The notes beneath the pieces are model-generated. The model searched no databases and was not told the origin of the DNA. It worked only from the letters and a program-made list of their open reading frames with translations. Positions 24,811-34,542 of a stretch of 64,000 nucleotides of DNA are shown here, piece by piece; position 1 is the stretch's first letter; the number at the start of each line of letters is the position of its first letter. The stretch lies in the IMG/VR virus record IMGVR_UViG_3300027608_000014, positions 84,873-148,872 of that record; one strand, given 5' to 3'. The translations under genes and the position numbers were made by a program. The DNA comes from a virus.

Positions 24811-24918
24811 TTCTGTGATCGTCAAATTGATATTCAAATTATTTTTGAAACAAGGTCATTTTACTCTGGAGAGGGTCTGTTAAGTTGACTTGACAAAAAA
24901 TTGATAAAAAACAAATCA

Positions 24919-25137
24919 ATGGCTAATAAAGAAATTAAGGGCAAGAGATGGGAATTGGTTCGGGACCTGTATCCTCCAAAGCTGGACAGTAAGAAGAAAC
25001 AATTAGAGGAGGGTCGTGGTTATGCAAGATATCCAATCAAACGATTCGCTGAAAGTTGCTCAGCCTGTAATCGAACAGGAAGGATCATTGGAATCAACGG
25101 AAAATATAAACCATGCCCACGCTGTATAGATAACTAA
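24919..25137 (+). CDS. Small zinc-binding protein
   Basis: The product is 72 aa from the ATG at 24919; an in-frame TTG at 24901 is less likely. CSACNRTGR and CPRC near the C-terminus form a CxxC...CxxC zinc site like half of a DnaJ-type zinc finger. The N-terminal part is basic. Possibly a nucleic-acid- or protein-binding adaptor. Confidence 0.5.
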   Translation: MANKEIKGKRWELVRDLYPPKLDSKKKQLEEGRGYARYPIKRFAESCSACNRTGRIIGINGKYKPCPRCIDN

Positions 25138-25231
25138 ATTACCGCAAGACTAATCCATTTCTGACCGTGAAATTTATACCCCAAAACCCCTAGACGTCCT
25201 TGGAAGACGAGCCCTATTATTCACAGTCCAC

Positions 25232-25894
25232 ATGCCAGAGAACACCGAATCTAAGGAGCGAAAGCTCATCACAATTGAGACAGCGCTAAAGGCTAGATAT
25301 CAATCAAGAAGAAGGATTACCCAACCATCTTATGTATCAGGCCCCAAGAATGACCTCAACTTTCAGAGGGCCGCTGATAAGGTACTGGATCTGGGAGCAG
25401 ACCCAGAGCAGTTTGTTGACGCCCTGTTCAACAGTTGGGCTGGAGAGCACCCACCCTCTCCTGCTAACCTAGCCTCTCCCCAAGCAGTTGAGGCCTTTGA
25501 GAAGCTTGAGGTTGAAGAGAGGTGTCCTCCTGAGCTCGAGTTTGAGGCTCAGAAGCGCTACCTGACTAACTACGTCAAGAGAGCCAAGCTGACCAAGGAC
25601 GAGGTTTTTCTTGCTCCTTGGACAAATCTGAGGTCTTACTTCAGATGCCTCTTCTGCTCAGACCAGATCCGTGATGATGTACTTTTCATGTATGGCAAAG
25701 TAGGCAGGGCTCAGATCGAGGAGGACACCTCACTAAAAAAGTACCTAGAAAAACTGTGTCCCAAGAACCTAGATCGGTTTTTAGAGCCTCCTTGCTATCA
25801 CATTCCTGAGGCAGTTGACGAGGAGCTACCAGCGGCCACAAGTGTAGAAAATTCTTGGGAGAACCAGCCTGAACCGGTAAGACTATGTCGCTAA
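25232..25894 (+). CDS. Hypothetical protein upstream of DnaB-like helicase
   Basis: The product is 220 aa and helical, with a CLFCSDQ segment near residue 138 and an acidic C-terminus. It overlaps the helicase gene by 10 nt. Helicase loaders are often encoded here in phages, but no loader motif (such as an AAA+ Walker box) is visible, so this is only a positional suggestion. Confidence 0.5.
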   Translation: MPENTESKERKLITIETALKARYQSRRRITQPSYVSGPKNDLNFQRAADKVLDLGADPEQFVDALFNSWAGEHPPSPANLASPQAVEAFEKLEVEERCPPELEFEAQKRYLTNYVKRAKLTKDEVFLAPWTNLRSYFRCLFCSDQIRDDVLFMYGKVGRAQIEEDTSLKKYLEKLCPKNLDRFLEPPCYHIPEAVDEELPAATSVENSWENQPEPVRLCR

Positions 25895-27339
25895 AAGCCA
25901 GCGGATATTACGATAAAAAATATCAGGAGTGCATGGTTGCCCATGTTCTCCGGTCCAAGAGAATGATTGAGGCTATGATAGCCGGTCAGATATCTCCGAA
26001 CGACTTTGACCTGAATATTCATAAATCCATTATTACAGCGGCTATAGAAGTTCTGCAGACAATGGGCAGTACTGAGATAGTTCCTCTTACGGCTCTGATG
26101 GTGCCTCTTCGCTTGATGATCACAGCTGACATCGTTAAAATCGATGAGGTTCCTGCTCTTAAGGTTGCTCTGGCCAACATGTATAGTATGGAGCTGGCTC
26201 CTAACTATTACGAGAAGGGGCTTAGAGAGTTCCTCAAGCAGCAACGAGTTCTTCGCGCTTATAATACGGCAAGTATTGGAGACATCGACGCACTGCAGGC
26301 CAACCTAGAGAACGCTATTGCAAGCTCTAGTTTTGGGATTGGGGTTACCCACAGGCCTCTACTTGATGTTCAATTGGGTGAGCCGGAAATTCCGGTTCCC
26401 TGCGGAATATCCAGCATCGACCAAAGAATGAAGGGCGGGCTTGGCCTTAAGCGGTCTATGCTTATTTGCGCCTTTACCGGGATGGGTAAAACAGCCCTGG
26501 CCATCAACTTTGCACTGGCGTCTGCCTTGCAGGGGTTTCCTTCTCGCATCGTCCAGACAGAGCTACCTAAAGAGGAGATGAATCAACGCATGCTGTCTTG
26601 TGCTGCCAGGTACAGTTACGACCTGGTTCAATTTAGCGATGCAGACGAGGATGACATCTTAGGTCTTGGAACTGAATTCGATCCTGGAATTAGTAGAGAT
26701 CAGATTCGACGCAACATCCAGGAAAGGTTGGCTCGAATCCCTGCTCGTCTCCTTGGTAACTACGGCCTATACGACTTCTCAGAGAAGACTTGTACGATCC
26801 AATTGATTGCCGATGAACTACATCGAGACCAAGATCTTAACCCGGAGAATCCGCCTAGGGTTCTCGACGTTGACTGGCTGGAGTGTATCGATCTTCCGCC
26901 AACCAATAATCGAGAAAAGCAAATCCAATCTATTAAGATTCAAGACCTTAGGCATAAACTTGAGAAAACCAGTGAGCTGTTCACTAGACTATGCGTCAAT
27001 GAAAACGTCGCTGGCCGAATGTACACTCAATCCGACTTTGCGGCTGAAGGCAAATCAGTAGTAAAGATGTCCAACAAGAGTGAGGGTAAGGGCGCCTCCA
27101 GACGCTACTCGTGGTTCTTGGGCGCAGGTGCCTCAAACGATGAGTTGAAAAGAAATATTTTAACAATTACAGCCGGTAAGGCCAGAAATGGTCGGCTCTT
27201 CAGTACGAAAATTAAGAGGGCTCTCCATGAGCAGCGCTTTGAAGATATGGCCGCTCATGAAGAATGGGTGGAGATCGACAATGTAATGCGAGAGCTTGAT
27301 GGCAATCAGTTTGCCCCAATAATAAACTCAACACTATGA
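25885..27339 (+). CDS. dnaB: Replicative DNA helicase, DnaB-like
   Basis: The 484-aa product is expected to unwind DNA at the phage fork. After a helical N-terminal domain (about 1-150) it has PCGISSIDQRMKGGLG, Walker A AFTGMGKT (196-203), a TELPKEEM segment, a Walker B-like VLDVDWLE and a C-terminal KARNGR region. These are in DnaB/RecA-core order. It overlaps the upstream gene by 10 nt and the following HD gene by 4 nt, with the primase next, a typical replisome order. Confidence 0.8.
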   Translation: MSLKASGYYDKKYQECMVAHVLRSKRMIEAMIAGQISPNDFDLNIHKSIITAAIEVLQTMGSTEIVPLTALMVPLRLMITADIVKIDEVPALKVALANMYSMELAPNYYEKGLREFLKQQRVLRAYNTASIGDIDALQANLENAIASSSFGIGVTHRPLLDVQLGEPEIPVPCGISSIDQRMKGGLGLKRSMLICAFTGMGKTALAINFALASALQGFPSRIVQTELPKEEMNQRMLSCAARYSYDLVQFSDADEDDILGLGTEFDPGISRDQIRRNIQERLARIPARLLGNYGLYDFSEKTCTIQLIADELHRDQDLNPENPPRVLDVDWLECIDLPPTNNREKQIQSIKIQDLRHKLEKTSELFTRLCVNENVAGRMYTQSDFAAEGKSVVKMSNKSEGKGASRRYSWFLGAGASNDELKRNILTITAGKARNGRLFSTKIKRALHEQRFEDMAAHEEWVEIDNVMRELDGNQFAPIINSTL

Positions 27340-27773
27340 ACTTGAATACAACAGCATTCACACATGAACAGGCACAAGCGATCGCTTTAGTAGCACACGC
27401 CGGTCAACTCAGAAGAGATGGCGTCACACCTTACGCTAATCATCTACAAGCGGTGGTTGGCAAACTAGAGGGTAACGATGCCAAGTGCGTTGCGTGGCTA
27501 CATGATGTTCTTGAGGATACGGCTCTAACTGAGCAGGATCTCTGCGACAAAGAGGTGCCTGAGCATATAATTGCGGCCATCAAGTTGCTGACTAAGAAGT
27601 CCAATCAGTCCTACGAGGACTATCTCAAGGGTATTACAGAATCTACTCTGGCAATCACTGTCAAGATGTCCGATATGATGCACAATCTGAGTGATACTCC
27701 GACTAATAAGCAAAAGGAAAGGTATGAAAAGGGTCTAAAGTTCTTTTGGGATTTTTTGGCATCGTCAATTTAA
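27336..27773 (+). CDS. HD-domain hydrolase, RelA/SpoT-like
   Basis: The product is 145 aa. HAGQLRRDGVTPYANHL, WLHDVLEDT and KMSDMMHNLSD reproduce the HD motif series of the (p)ppGpp hydrolase half of RelA/SpoT and of small alarmone hydrolases. A phage enzyme of this kind could remove alarmones or other pyrophosphorylated nucleotides during infection. It is coupled to the helicase gene by a 4-nt overlap and abuts the primase gene. Confidence 0.65.
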   Translation: MNLNTTAFTHEQAQAIALVAHAGQLRRDGVTPYANHLQAVVGKLEGNDAKCVAWLHDVLEDTALTEQDLCDKEVPEHIIAAIKLLTKKSNQSYEDYLKGITESTLAITVKMSDMMHNLSDTPTNKQKERYEKGLKFFWDFLASSI

Positions 27774-28859
27774 ATGTTAAGCCTAACAAAAGTTCGAAGA
27801 CGATTTCCTGAGGCTCGTCCGGGATATGGTCGCAATGGCTTAGAGTTTACAATTAACTGTCCAGAGTTTCATCGTAAGGGCGGCATTTACAAAATGCAGA
27901 TCAATGCAGAAACTGGTGTTTATCATTGTCATGATTGCGGAAACTCTGGTAGTGCCGTACATAGGTGGTTTGATGGCCCAGAGGACATGATCGAAGCATT
28001 GGCGATCGAACGTGACCAAGACATGGCCACGCACCTCGCCCAGTCGGTACAGGAACGCAGGGGTAACTTTGTGAGGCGTGGCGGAGCCGTCTGGGAAGAC
28101 GACGTTCCGTCACCAGGTCACCTCATTCCATTCAGGGAACTTCCCGACGACCATCCCGCAGTACGTTACTTAGCTAATCGAAAATATAACATTGAAGAAA
28201 TTCGAGAGTTTGATCGAGGTCAGCAACTGTTTTATTGCGACAAGCAGGCACGGCCATTTCGATGTGGAACGACCAAAGGTAGGCTTATCTTCCCCATCTA
28301 CATGAGTGATAATCTTAAGGGGTGGCAGGCCCGAAAAATCGACAGAACGACGATAAGCGAAGGCATTGTCACTCGAACTGTTTGGGATGGTGACTACTGG
28401 CATGAGACAAAGAAGAACAGTGATAACAAGTGGGCTGACCACGACGTTCCAAAGTACTTAACATGTCCCTTGATGGCTAGATCTGACGTTCTTTTCGGCT
28501 ATGATCAGGCCAGAAGGGGGGATGAGCTAGTGGTCATTGTCGAGGGCCCACTAGATCAGATACGAGTTGGATACCCAAGTGTGGGAACGCTTGGAGCGGC
28601 AACTCAACACCAGCTTCAGCTGATTCAGCTATACTGGAAGACAGCAGTAATTTTGAGAGATCCCGAAATCAATCCTGAATCAGACAAATTCCAGAGAATA
28701 CTAGCAAGCCTGCCCACAATGAGAACGTGTCACCTGGCCCTGCCAGAAAATAAGGACCCCGGAGACACTGAGTGTGAAGTGATCTGGGAGGAAATAATTA
28801 AAGAGATGAACAACTGTGACTATGATCTTCCCTCAGAACTAAATCCCGAAGCTAATTAA
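27774..28859 (+). CDS. DNA primase
   Basis: The 361-aa product should make RNA primers for lagging-strand synthesis. An N-terminal zinc site is visible (NCPEFH and CHDCGNSG, about residues 29-64). A central region is followed by a TOPRIM-like domain with VVIVEGPLDQIRVG and a later ILRDPE. It starts immediately after the HD gene and follows the DnaB-like helicase. Confidence 0.75.
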   Translation: MLSLTKVRRRFPEARPGYGRNGLEFTINCPEFHRKGGIYKMQINAETGVYHCHDCGNSGSAVHRWFDGPEDMIEALAIERDQDMATHLAQSVQERRGNFVRRGGAVWEDDVPSPGHLIPFRELPDDHPAVRYLANRKYNIEEIREFDRGQQLFYCDKQARPFRCGTTKGRLIFPIYMSDNLKGWQARKIDRTTISEGIVTRTVWDGDYWHETKKNSDNKWADHDVPKYLTCPLMARSDVLFGYDQARRGDELVVIVEGPLDQIRVGYPSVGTLGAATQHQLQLIQLYWKTAVILRDPEINPESDKFQRILASLPTMRTCHLALPENKDPGDTECEVIWEEIIKEMNNCDYDLPSELNPEAN

Positions 28860-28872
28860 TCAATAATAGACC

Positions 28873-29118
28873 ATGAAAATAGAAGCAGAAAATCAACATC
28901 TTGACGCCCTTGTCTACGATATCGTTAAAGCTCATCACCTGACCGGTGGAGCAAACAAGGGGCAGATTATAGTCGGCGTCGAAAGCGCCATCGGCAAAGT
29001 GCCCAGCAAGAACATTGACTATACAATCAACTGGTGGATCAAAGAGAATGGCGTTAAGGTTGATTCTAACAGGATGTATCATCACATTGATTTTGATACC
29101 GAAGTGCCACTGCCGTGA
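28873..29118 (+). CDS. Small hypothetical protein
   Basis: The product is 81 aa with mixed charge. It lies between the primase gene and the PHP gene, with which it overlaps by 4 nt (GTGA). No family recognised. Confidence 0.45.
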   Translation: MKIEAENQHLDALVYDIVKAHHLTGGANKGQIIVGVESAIGKVPSKNIDYTINWWIKENGVKVDSNRMYHHIDFDTEVPLP

Positions 29119-29978
29119 CCTGTCCCAGTTCGGCCCCACTCCACGTAATTCATGCACACTCCGTGAATTCAGTACTAGATGGAGCGGGGACGGTCGATGA
29201 GTATATTACCCACGTAAAAGACCACGGCCTTAACTTCCTGTCCCTTACCGAGCACGGCTATAATATTGGCTGGTATGAACTGGTCACTAAATGCGAGAAG
29301 GCAAACATCAAGCCATGCTGTGCCTGTGAGATCTATCTCATGCCAAGAGAGGATACTGTCTTTATACGCAAACCATTTAAGTTTTATCATCTGACCCTCC
29401 TGGCTCAGAATGAAATTGGATTTGCCAATCTAAGGAGAATCAGTAACCTGTCATGGGGACCTGGAAGAGTAACCACAGCCTATGGGCATAGTAAGCCCCG
29501 AGCAACCTTTGAAGATCTTGAGATCTATAATGAAGGAATTATCTGCGGCGCTGGCTGTATCGAGGGGCCGGTAGCCAAACATGTGATTCGTAATGAGCCT
29601 GATGAGGCCAAGAAAAATATGGCCCTACTCAAAGCTATCTTCAAAGATAGACTGTTCATCGAGGTGATGCCGAATATAGTTAATCAGGACTTTGAGGAGG
29701 AAGTTATCGAGGTTGAAAACATTTGCGGGAAAAAGTATATCCTAGGAGTAAGTGACACTGTGATGACCTCAAAGGGAAGAATCACAATCGTAGAGGCAAT
29801 GAAGCAGAATATCACTGAGATCTCTGACCCCCTTCCACTGAGATCTAATTCTGAGGAGTTCTTGGACGAGCAGGAAAGGGAGATTAGACACGCTCCAGAG
29901 ATGGGTTGTATTAGACCACCTGAGGTCGCGATGTCTGATTATCAGACCGTATGCCCTGAAAATGAACACGAAGACTAA
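29115..29978 (+). CDS. PHP-domain protein, N-terminal part of DNA polymerase III alpha
   Basis: The product is 287 aa from a GTG overlapping the upstream stop. It has the PHP motifs of DnaE-type polymerases: HVIHAHSVNSVLDGAG, FLSLTEHGYNIGW, CCACEIYLMP, HLTLLAQNEIGFANLRRI and a GAGCIEGPVAKH segment. It ends with YILGVSDTVMTS, where a DxHY-type motif would be expected, so one metal ligand may be lost. The polymerase core is a separate gene at 30317, with an unrelated small ORF between. This looks like a split PolIII alpha in which the two products work together. Confidence 0.75.
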   Translation: MTCPSSAPLHVIHAHSVNSVLDGAGTVDEYITHVKDHGLNFLSLTEHGYNIGWYELVTKCEKANIKPCCACEIYLMPREDTVFIRKPFKFYHLTLLAQNEIGFANLRRISNLSWGPGRVTTAYGHSKPRATFEDLEIYNEGIICGAGCIEGPVAKHVIRNEPDEAKKNMALLKAIFKDRLFIEVMPNIVNQDFEEEVIEVENICGKKYILGVSDTVMTSKGRITIVEAMKQNITEISDPLPLRSNSEEFLDEQEREIRHAPEMGCIRPPEVAMSDYQTVCPENEHED

Positions 29979-29983
29979 GCGAG

Positions 29984-30289
29984 ATGAAACTACCAATAGC
30001 ACCACTAAGTAAAGAAGAAGTAAGAGAGGAAGTGCAGCAGAATGGAAGGATTATCTATGCGGTAAAGATGACCTTAGAGGACTTAATAGATGCCTGTCAC
30101 AATGATGATTACCGTTATGGAATTGACGCCTTGGAGTCGTTGATCTGTGGTAAGATGGTTCCCTATGGAAATTGGCTGAAGGACATAAAGATTTCACTGA
30201 TTGAGGTGAATTACAAACAACAGCTGATTCTTCAGGTGGATGCTTATGCAGGGGATGTGATAGAGGAGCTTAAGGGCGAGGCGGATTGA
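29984..30289 (+). CDS. Small hypothetical protein between polymerase halves
   Basis: The product is 101 aa and acidic, with helix-strand character and no recognised motif. It lies between the PHP gene and the polymerase core gene, 5 nt and 27 nt from them. It may be an inserted gene that split the polymerase, or may help assemble the two halves. Confidence 0.45.
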   Translation: MKLPIAPLSKEEVREEVQQNGRIIYAVKMTLEDLIDACHNDDYRYGIDALESLICGKMVPYGNWLKDIKISLIEVNYKQQLILQVDAYAGDVIEELKGEAD

Positions 30290-30316
30290 GTTCTGCGTTG
30301 CGTCGAACAATACAGA

Positions 30317-33103
30317 ATGAGAGTTAAGAGCTACACCGTTAAGAAGCAGGCCTTTCTAGGAAAGGAGTGCACTCCTCGTCACATGGATGGTGACATTCAG
30401 AAGGAGGGAAATATTGCCATGATGGCATTTGCTGAAAAGCTTAAGATCCCGTTGCTGCTCACGCTAGACAGTCACTTCGTAAGGCCAGAGCATAAGTTCA
30501 GGCAAGACATCGCACTGATGTCTCAGCAGTTTCCATGGAAATTTAGTGGTAGCTACCACATTCAAACTCCAGATGAGGCATGGGCTAATTGGGTTCAGAG
30601 TCACGGCTGCGGTATCAAGTCTGAGTCCCAGTTCTGCGAGGCCCTGGAGAATAACCAGGCGGTCGTTGACATGATCGAGCCGGTGACATTCAAGAGGGAG
30701 TTTCATATCAGAGAGCCAGATCTGCCGATCAGTATTAGTTCGCGTGATATGCCACGGAATGAAAAACTGAGAATGTTTATCATGACACTAATCCTTAAGT
30801 GTGGACGGATTCCCAGCGATGAACGGCGCCCAGCCTATATCACTCGACTTAATGACGAGCTTGAGGTCATTGCCAACAATCCCACGGTCAACTTCCTTCC
30901 GTACTTCGTCATCCTGTATGACATCTGTGAGTTCGCTCGAGAGAACGAAATTATGATGGGACCCGGTCGAGGCAGTGCTGCAGGATCTCTTCTTGCGTAT
31001 CTACTCAAGATCACACACTTAGATCCTATTGAGTTCGGGCTGTCCTTTGCTCGATTCCTGTCACTTGGACGTATCAATCGTGGGAAGTTTCCAGATATCG
31101 ATCTGGACTTTGGCGATCCAAAGAAGATCACTGATTGGCTATCACAAAAGTATCAAGGCGCCTTTGCGCGAATCAGCACCACAGGAACCATGAAGCTGAA
31201 AGGTGCCATAAGGGACGTAAGCCGAGCCCTCTTGGATACCAAGACCAACAAGTGCAACTCCGACAGAGTTGATATGGTGTGCGAAACTCTTCCTAAGGCT
31301 CAGCCCCCTAAGCTGGACTCTAAGAAGTTTCTCTACGGATACCAAGACGAACAAGGCGGTCACCTTGGTCAGTATGACATCAGCCATGAACTCAAAAGGT
31401 TCCTCGATGACTATCCAGCCGTCAAGGAGGGGCTAGATAGTGTGCTTGATATTCCTAGGTCTATGGGTAAGCATGCCAGCGCATACTGCCTATCAGACAT
31501 TGACATTGCAGATGCCATTCCAATGTGCAATCTCAAGGATGAGGTATGCACACAGTTCACGATGAAGCCCATGGAAAGCCTAGGCTTCCTCAAGATCGAC
31601 TTGCTGGGTGTAAATACTTTGAATGATATTCAGGGGGCATTGTCCTTAATCAAGAAAAGAACGGGACTAAATATCGACCCATACAACTTCGATCACATTC
31701 CAATTGATGATCCAGAGGTCTTTCAGGATTTTAGCGAGGGACGCACAGAGACCACTTTTCAGTTTAATACCTCGATCTCAACTAGTCTCTGCAGAAAGAT
31801 TAAGCCCAAGGTCCTGCTCGACTTGTCTGCGATCACCGCTAATGGCCGTCCTGGAACAATGGAGGCATTGATGGAAGACGGACAGACGACGCTGATCAAT
31901 GCCTGGGTTGACCGGCGAAATGGCAACAAGAGGGTAGAGTACTTGCACCCCGATCTGGTGGATATCCTTGAGGAGACTCAGGGCATCTTTACCTATCAGG
32001 AGCAAATGATGAGCGCCTTTCAGAAGTGCTGTGGCTTCTCAGAAGAACGATCTGACGTCGTTAGAGAGGTCATCGGTAAGAAAGACAAGGAGACAATGGA
32101 CACTTTGATCCCTGAGATCAGGGAGATCCTTTGTAATCGTGGATGGGAGCCAGAGAGGTCAGCGGCATTTATCAGCGCCTGTCAGGCGGCTGCCGGATAC
32201 TCTTTCAACAAGAGTCATAGCGCTTCCTACGCATACCTTGGCTATATCTGTGGATGGCTCAAGCATCATTATCCACTAGAGTGGTGGACATCCGTTCTGA
32301 GTAATTCTAGTCCTGATGATCTCAGAGACAGCGCTCACCTCTGCAAGGACTTCGTTGTTCCTCCTGATATCAATGACTCGGAGATGGAATTCTACATTAT
32401 TGATTCCCGAAGAGAGAAGATCGTTTACCCGCTGGGAATGATTCGATCGGTAAAGGCTGCTGGACTGGAGATCGTCGCCAAGAGACCTTACACATCTCTC
32501 GCCGACTTTTACGCCAGAGTCAATCATAGGGTCGTCAATCGTGGGGTTGTTGGTTGGCTGATTTGGGCCGGGGCCTTTGACAAATTATACCGACTTAGAG
32601 ACGTCTCAGGACGTAATCAGATTTATCGGGACTACCTCAAGCTTCGCCCTGAGATCAAAGAGAAGGACTATCCGGAGGACCTGACTCCGCTGCAGATTCT
32701 AATCAGGCAGAACGAGGCTCTGCCTCTTAACTCGGCTCCGTTTAGTGACTTGATCAGGTCTGAGACCGGAAGGGAGATTGATACCCTAGAGAGGGCAATG
32801 TCAAAGCTTCCCGGTCAAACAGTCCATATCGCTGGAGCTCTAACTGACTTTCATGCCTTTGTTCCCAAAAAGAACAAGAAGAATGAAATGATGTGCTTCC
32901 TTTACTTTGCTGATAAGTCGTCTACCGTCAAGGTGACAATGTTCAACAAGGCCTATGAGAAATACAAACAGCATCTGACAAAAGGAAACGTATTGGAAGT
33001 TATAGGAAAAGTTAATCGCTACAATGATGAAACAGGCCTTGTAGCCGATAAGCTAGTTGCATACGGAGTCACATTCCCTGATGAAAGCGAGGTGGTCATT
33101 TAA
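30317..33103 (+). CDS. dnaE: DNA polymerase III alpha subunit, polymerase core
   Basis: The 928-aa product is a C-family replicative polymerase. The first 90 residues correspond to the end of a PHP domain (LLLTLDSHFVRPEHKFRQDI), a region that also has a counterpart at the end of the gene at 29115. The core shows GPGRGSAAGSL (215-225), the catalytic PDIDLDF (259-265), FTYQEQMM and HSASYAYLGYICGWLKHH. The C-terminal part looks like an OB-fold region. It is shorter than bacterial DnaE, partly because most of the PHP domain is encoded separately. Confidence 0.88.
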   Translation: MRVKSYTVKKQAFLGKECTPRHMDGDIQKEGNIAMMAFAEKLKIPLLLTLDSHFVRPEHKFRQDIALMSQQFPWKFSGSYHIQTPDEAWANWVQSHGCGIKSESQFCEALENNQAVVDMIEPVTFKREFHIREPDLPISISSRDMPRNEKLRMFIMTLILKCGRIPSDERRPAYITRLNDELEVIANNPTVNFLPYFVILYDICEFARENEIMMGPGRGSAAGSLLAYLLKITHLDPIEFGLSFARFLSLGRINRGKFPDIDLDFGDPKKITDWLSQKYQGAFARISTTGTMKLKGAIRDVSRALLDTKTNKCNSDRVDMVCETLPKAQPPKLDSKKFLYGYQDEQGGHLGQYDISHELKRFLDDYPAVKEGLDSVLDIPRSMGKHASAYCLSDIDIADAIPMCNLKDEVCTQFTMKPMESLGFLKIDLLGVNTLNDIQGALSLIKKRTGLNIDPYNFDHIPIDDPEVFQDFSEGRTETTFQFNTSISTSLCRKIKPKVLLDLSAITANGRPGTMEALMEDGQTTLINAWVDRRNGNKRVEYLHPDLVDILEETQGIFTYQEQMMSAFQKCCGFSEERSDVVREVIGKKDKETMDTLIPEIREILCNRGWEPERSAAFISACQAAAGYSFNKSHSASYAYLGYICGWLKHHYPLEWWTSVLSNSSPDDLRDSAHLCKDFVVPPDINDSEMEFYIIDSRREKIVYPLGMIRSVKAAGLEIVAKRPYTSLADFYARVNHRVVNRGVVGWLIWAGAFDKLYRLRDVSGRNQIYRDYLKLRPEIKEKDYPEDLTPLQILIRQNEALPLNSAPFSDLIRSETGREIDTLERAMSKLPGQTVHIAGALTDFHAFVPKKNKKNEMMCFLYFADKSSTVKVTMFNKAYEKYKQHLTKGNVLEVIGKVNRYNDETGLVADKLVAYGVTFPDESEVVI

Positions 33104-33175
33104 TGACTTAACAGAACTTTCTTCCGACACAAATGCAGTGAGTAACTTAACTAAATATAGAATAAACAATACCAA

Positions 33176-34489
33176 ATGTCACTAGACGTCAACGAAGAAG
33201 ACAACAACAATTATGAAGGAAGCTTTCACTACGGAGTTTTCAAAGACAATGTCAGAGTCCGACAGACTCTTAAAGACGGAGTAACCAGGCTGTGCGTCAT
33301 GCCAGCATTCGGCGATCCCGGAGATCCAATGAGCTGGATTCCGTACCGCAATGCAGATAGCAATCAGGACAGCAACGGCAATCATCTCTTCACTGCGTGG
33401 ATTCGCCGATATTACGCCTACCAGTTTGTGGGCGCCAAGGGAAACCAGGGTCATTTCCTGGCTCCTAAAACCTTCGACTCCAATGCGATTGATCCAATCG
33501 CTCGAATGCTCGAGGTCGCCAAGAGAGATCGTCGGTACTACGAGATTCTAGGCCTTGGTGAGGACGGAAAGAAAAGTCCTGATCCTGATGCGTTCATGAG
33601 TGTGCTCTTGCAGGGCGCTGATGAACTGTATGCGGTAAATGCAGTGTGCCTTAATCCGGCCCGAGAAGAAGACGAGGGAGTCTCCTGCATCTACACCCTC
33701 CGTAAGACAATGGTGAATGGTAAATTCGACGTAAAGGAGACCGGCCTGCTTCATCAGCTTAACCTCAAGAACCGTGGAGTAGACGGCACTGTCGATCCTT
33801 CGGACTTTGCCAATTACTACTACTGGGGCGACATCACGGACATCGCAAAGCTGATTCCAATCAATGTCCTAAAGGTTCAGGTCAAGGGTGTATCTGGAAA
33901 GAAAAGCTTTCCGTACTTCAATGCAACCCCTGACGATAAGGCTCAGCCCATCACGGGCACTCGCAAGATGCTTGAGAGCAGATACTTCTTGGATGACTCC
34001 TTTAATTCAGATGTTGATCCGGCTGATACTATTGAGCGACTAGTGGATATCTTTCGGGATTTTCCTGATCTTATTAAGAAGTCCTTCGAGAATCAGTTCC
34101 CTGGAATTGATAACCTGCTTCGTCAGACTGGAATTATCTCTAGCTCCAAGGTTCACACTCCAAGTAGCAGGTATGAAAGCGAAGAGGTGGACGATCTAAG
34201 TCCAGCCAATTCAACATACCGTCCAGGTGAGTCTGCCTCTAAAAAGGTAGTCACTCCCAGTAAAGTTGATGATCTCCCAGCCCCCACTGGTCGATCCTTC
34301 AGCCCAAAGCTGACTGAGAAGGTTTACGCCCCTACGGCTACCGAGAGCCTTCCCGCTCCAATGATCAAGGAATCCAAGGCCCCTAAAGCCCCAGTCAAAA
34401 CTCAGGCCGGAAACTCGGCCGCTCTAAATGAAGAAGCTATGAAGGTACTCAAGGAACTTGACGACCTTGACCTCGACAGAGTGTCCTAA
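33176..34489 (+). CDS. Putative single-stranded DNA-binding protein
   Basis: The product is 437 aa. A folded N-terminal part (about 1-310) is followed by a long Pro/Ser/Lys-rich linker and an acidic C-terminal tip (LKELDDLDLDRVS). That architecture, together with the position between the polymerase and RecA-like genes, fits a phage SSB (gp32-like). I see no direct OB-fold signature, so the call rests on context and tail. The leader has an AATAAACA motif and no Shine-Dalgarno. Confidence 0.45.
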   Translation: MSLDVNEEDNNNYEGSFHYGVFKDNVRVRQTLKDGVTRLCVMPAFGDPGDPMSWIPYRNADSNQDSNGNHLFTAWIRRYYAYQFVGAKGNQGHFLAPKTFDSNAIDPIARMLEVAKRDRRYYEILGLGEDGKKSPDPDAFMSVLLQGADELYAVNAVCLNPAREEDEGVSCIYTLRKTMVNGKFDVKETGLLHQLNLKNRGVDGTVDPSDFANYYYWGDITDIAKLIPINVLKVQVKGVSGKKSFPYFNATPDDKAQPITGTRKMLESRYFLDDSFNSDVDPADTIERLVDIFRDFPDLIKKSFENQFPGIDNLLRQTGIISSSKVHTPSSRYESEEVDDLSPANSTYRPGESASKKVVTPSKVDDLPAPTGRSFSPKLTEKVYAPTATESLPAPMIKESKAPKAPVKTQAGNSAALNEEAMKVLKELDDLDLDRVS

Positions 34490-34502
34490 GATAAAAGAAT
34501 GC

Positions 34503-34528
34503 GGGGTTGTTCCACATGGAACAACCCC
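34503..34528 (+). terminator. Hairpin between SSB-like and RecA-like genes
   Basis: GGGGTTGTTCC-ACAT-GGAACAACCCC is a perfect 11-bp stem followed by a weak T-rich stretch, and it lies 14 nt before the next start codon. It could be an intrinsic terminator or an mRNA-processing/stability hairpin. Confidence 0.55.
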
Positions 34529-34542
34529 GATTTTCTCTAAAT

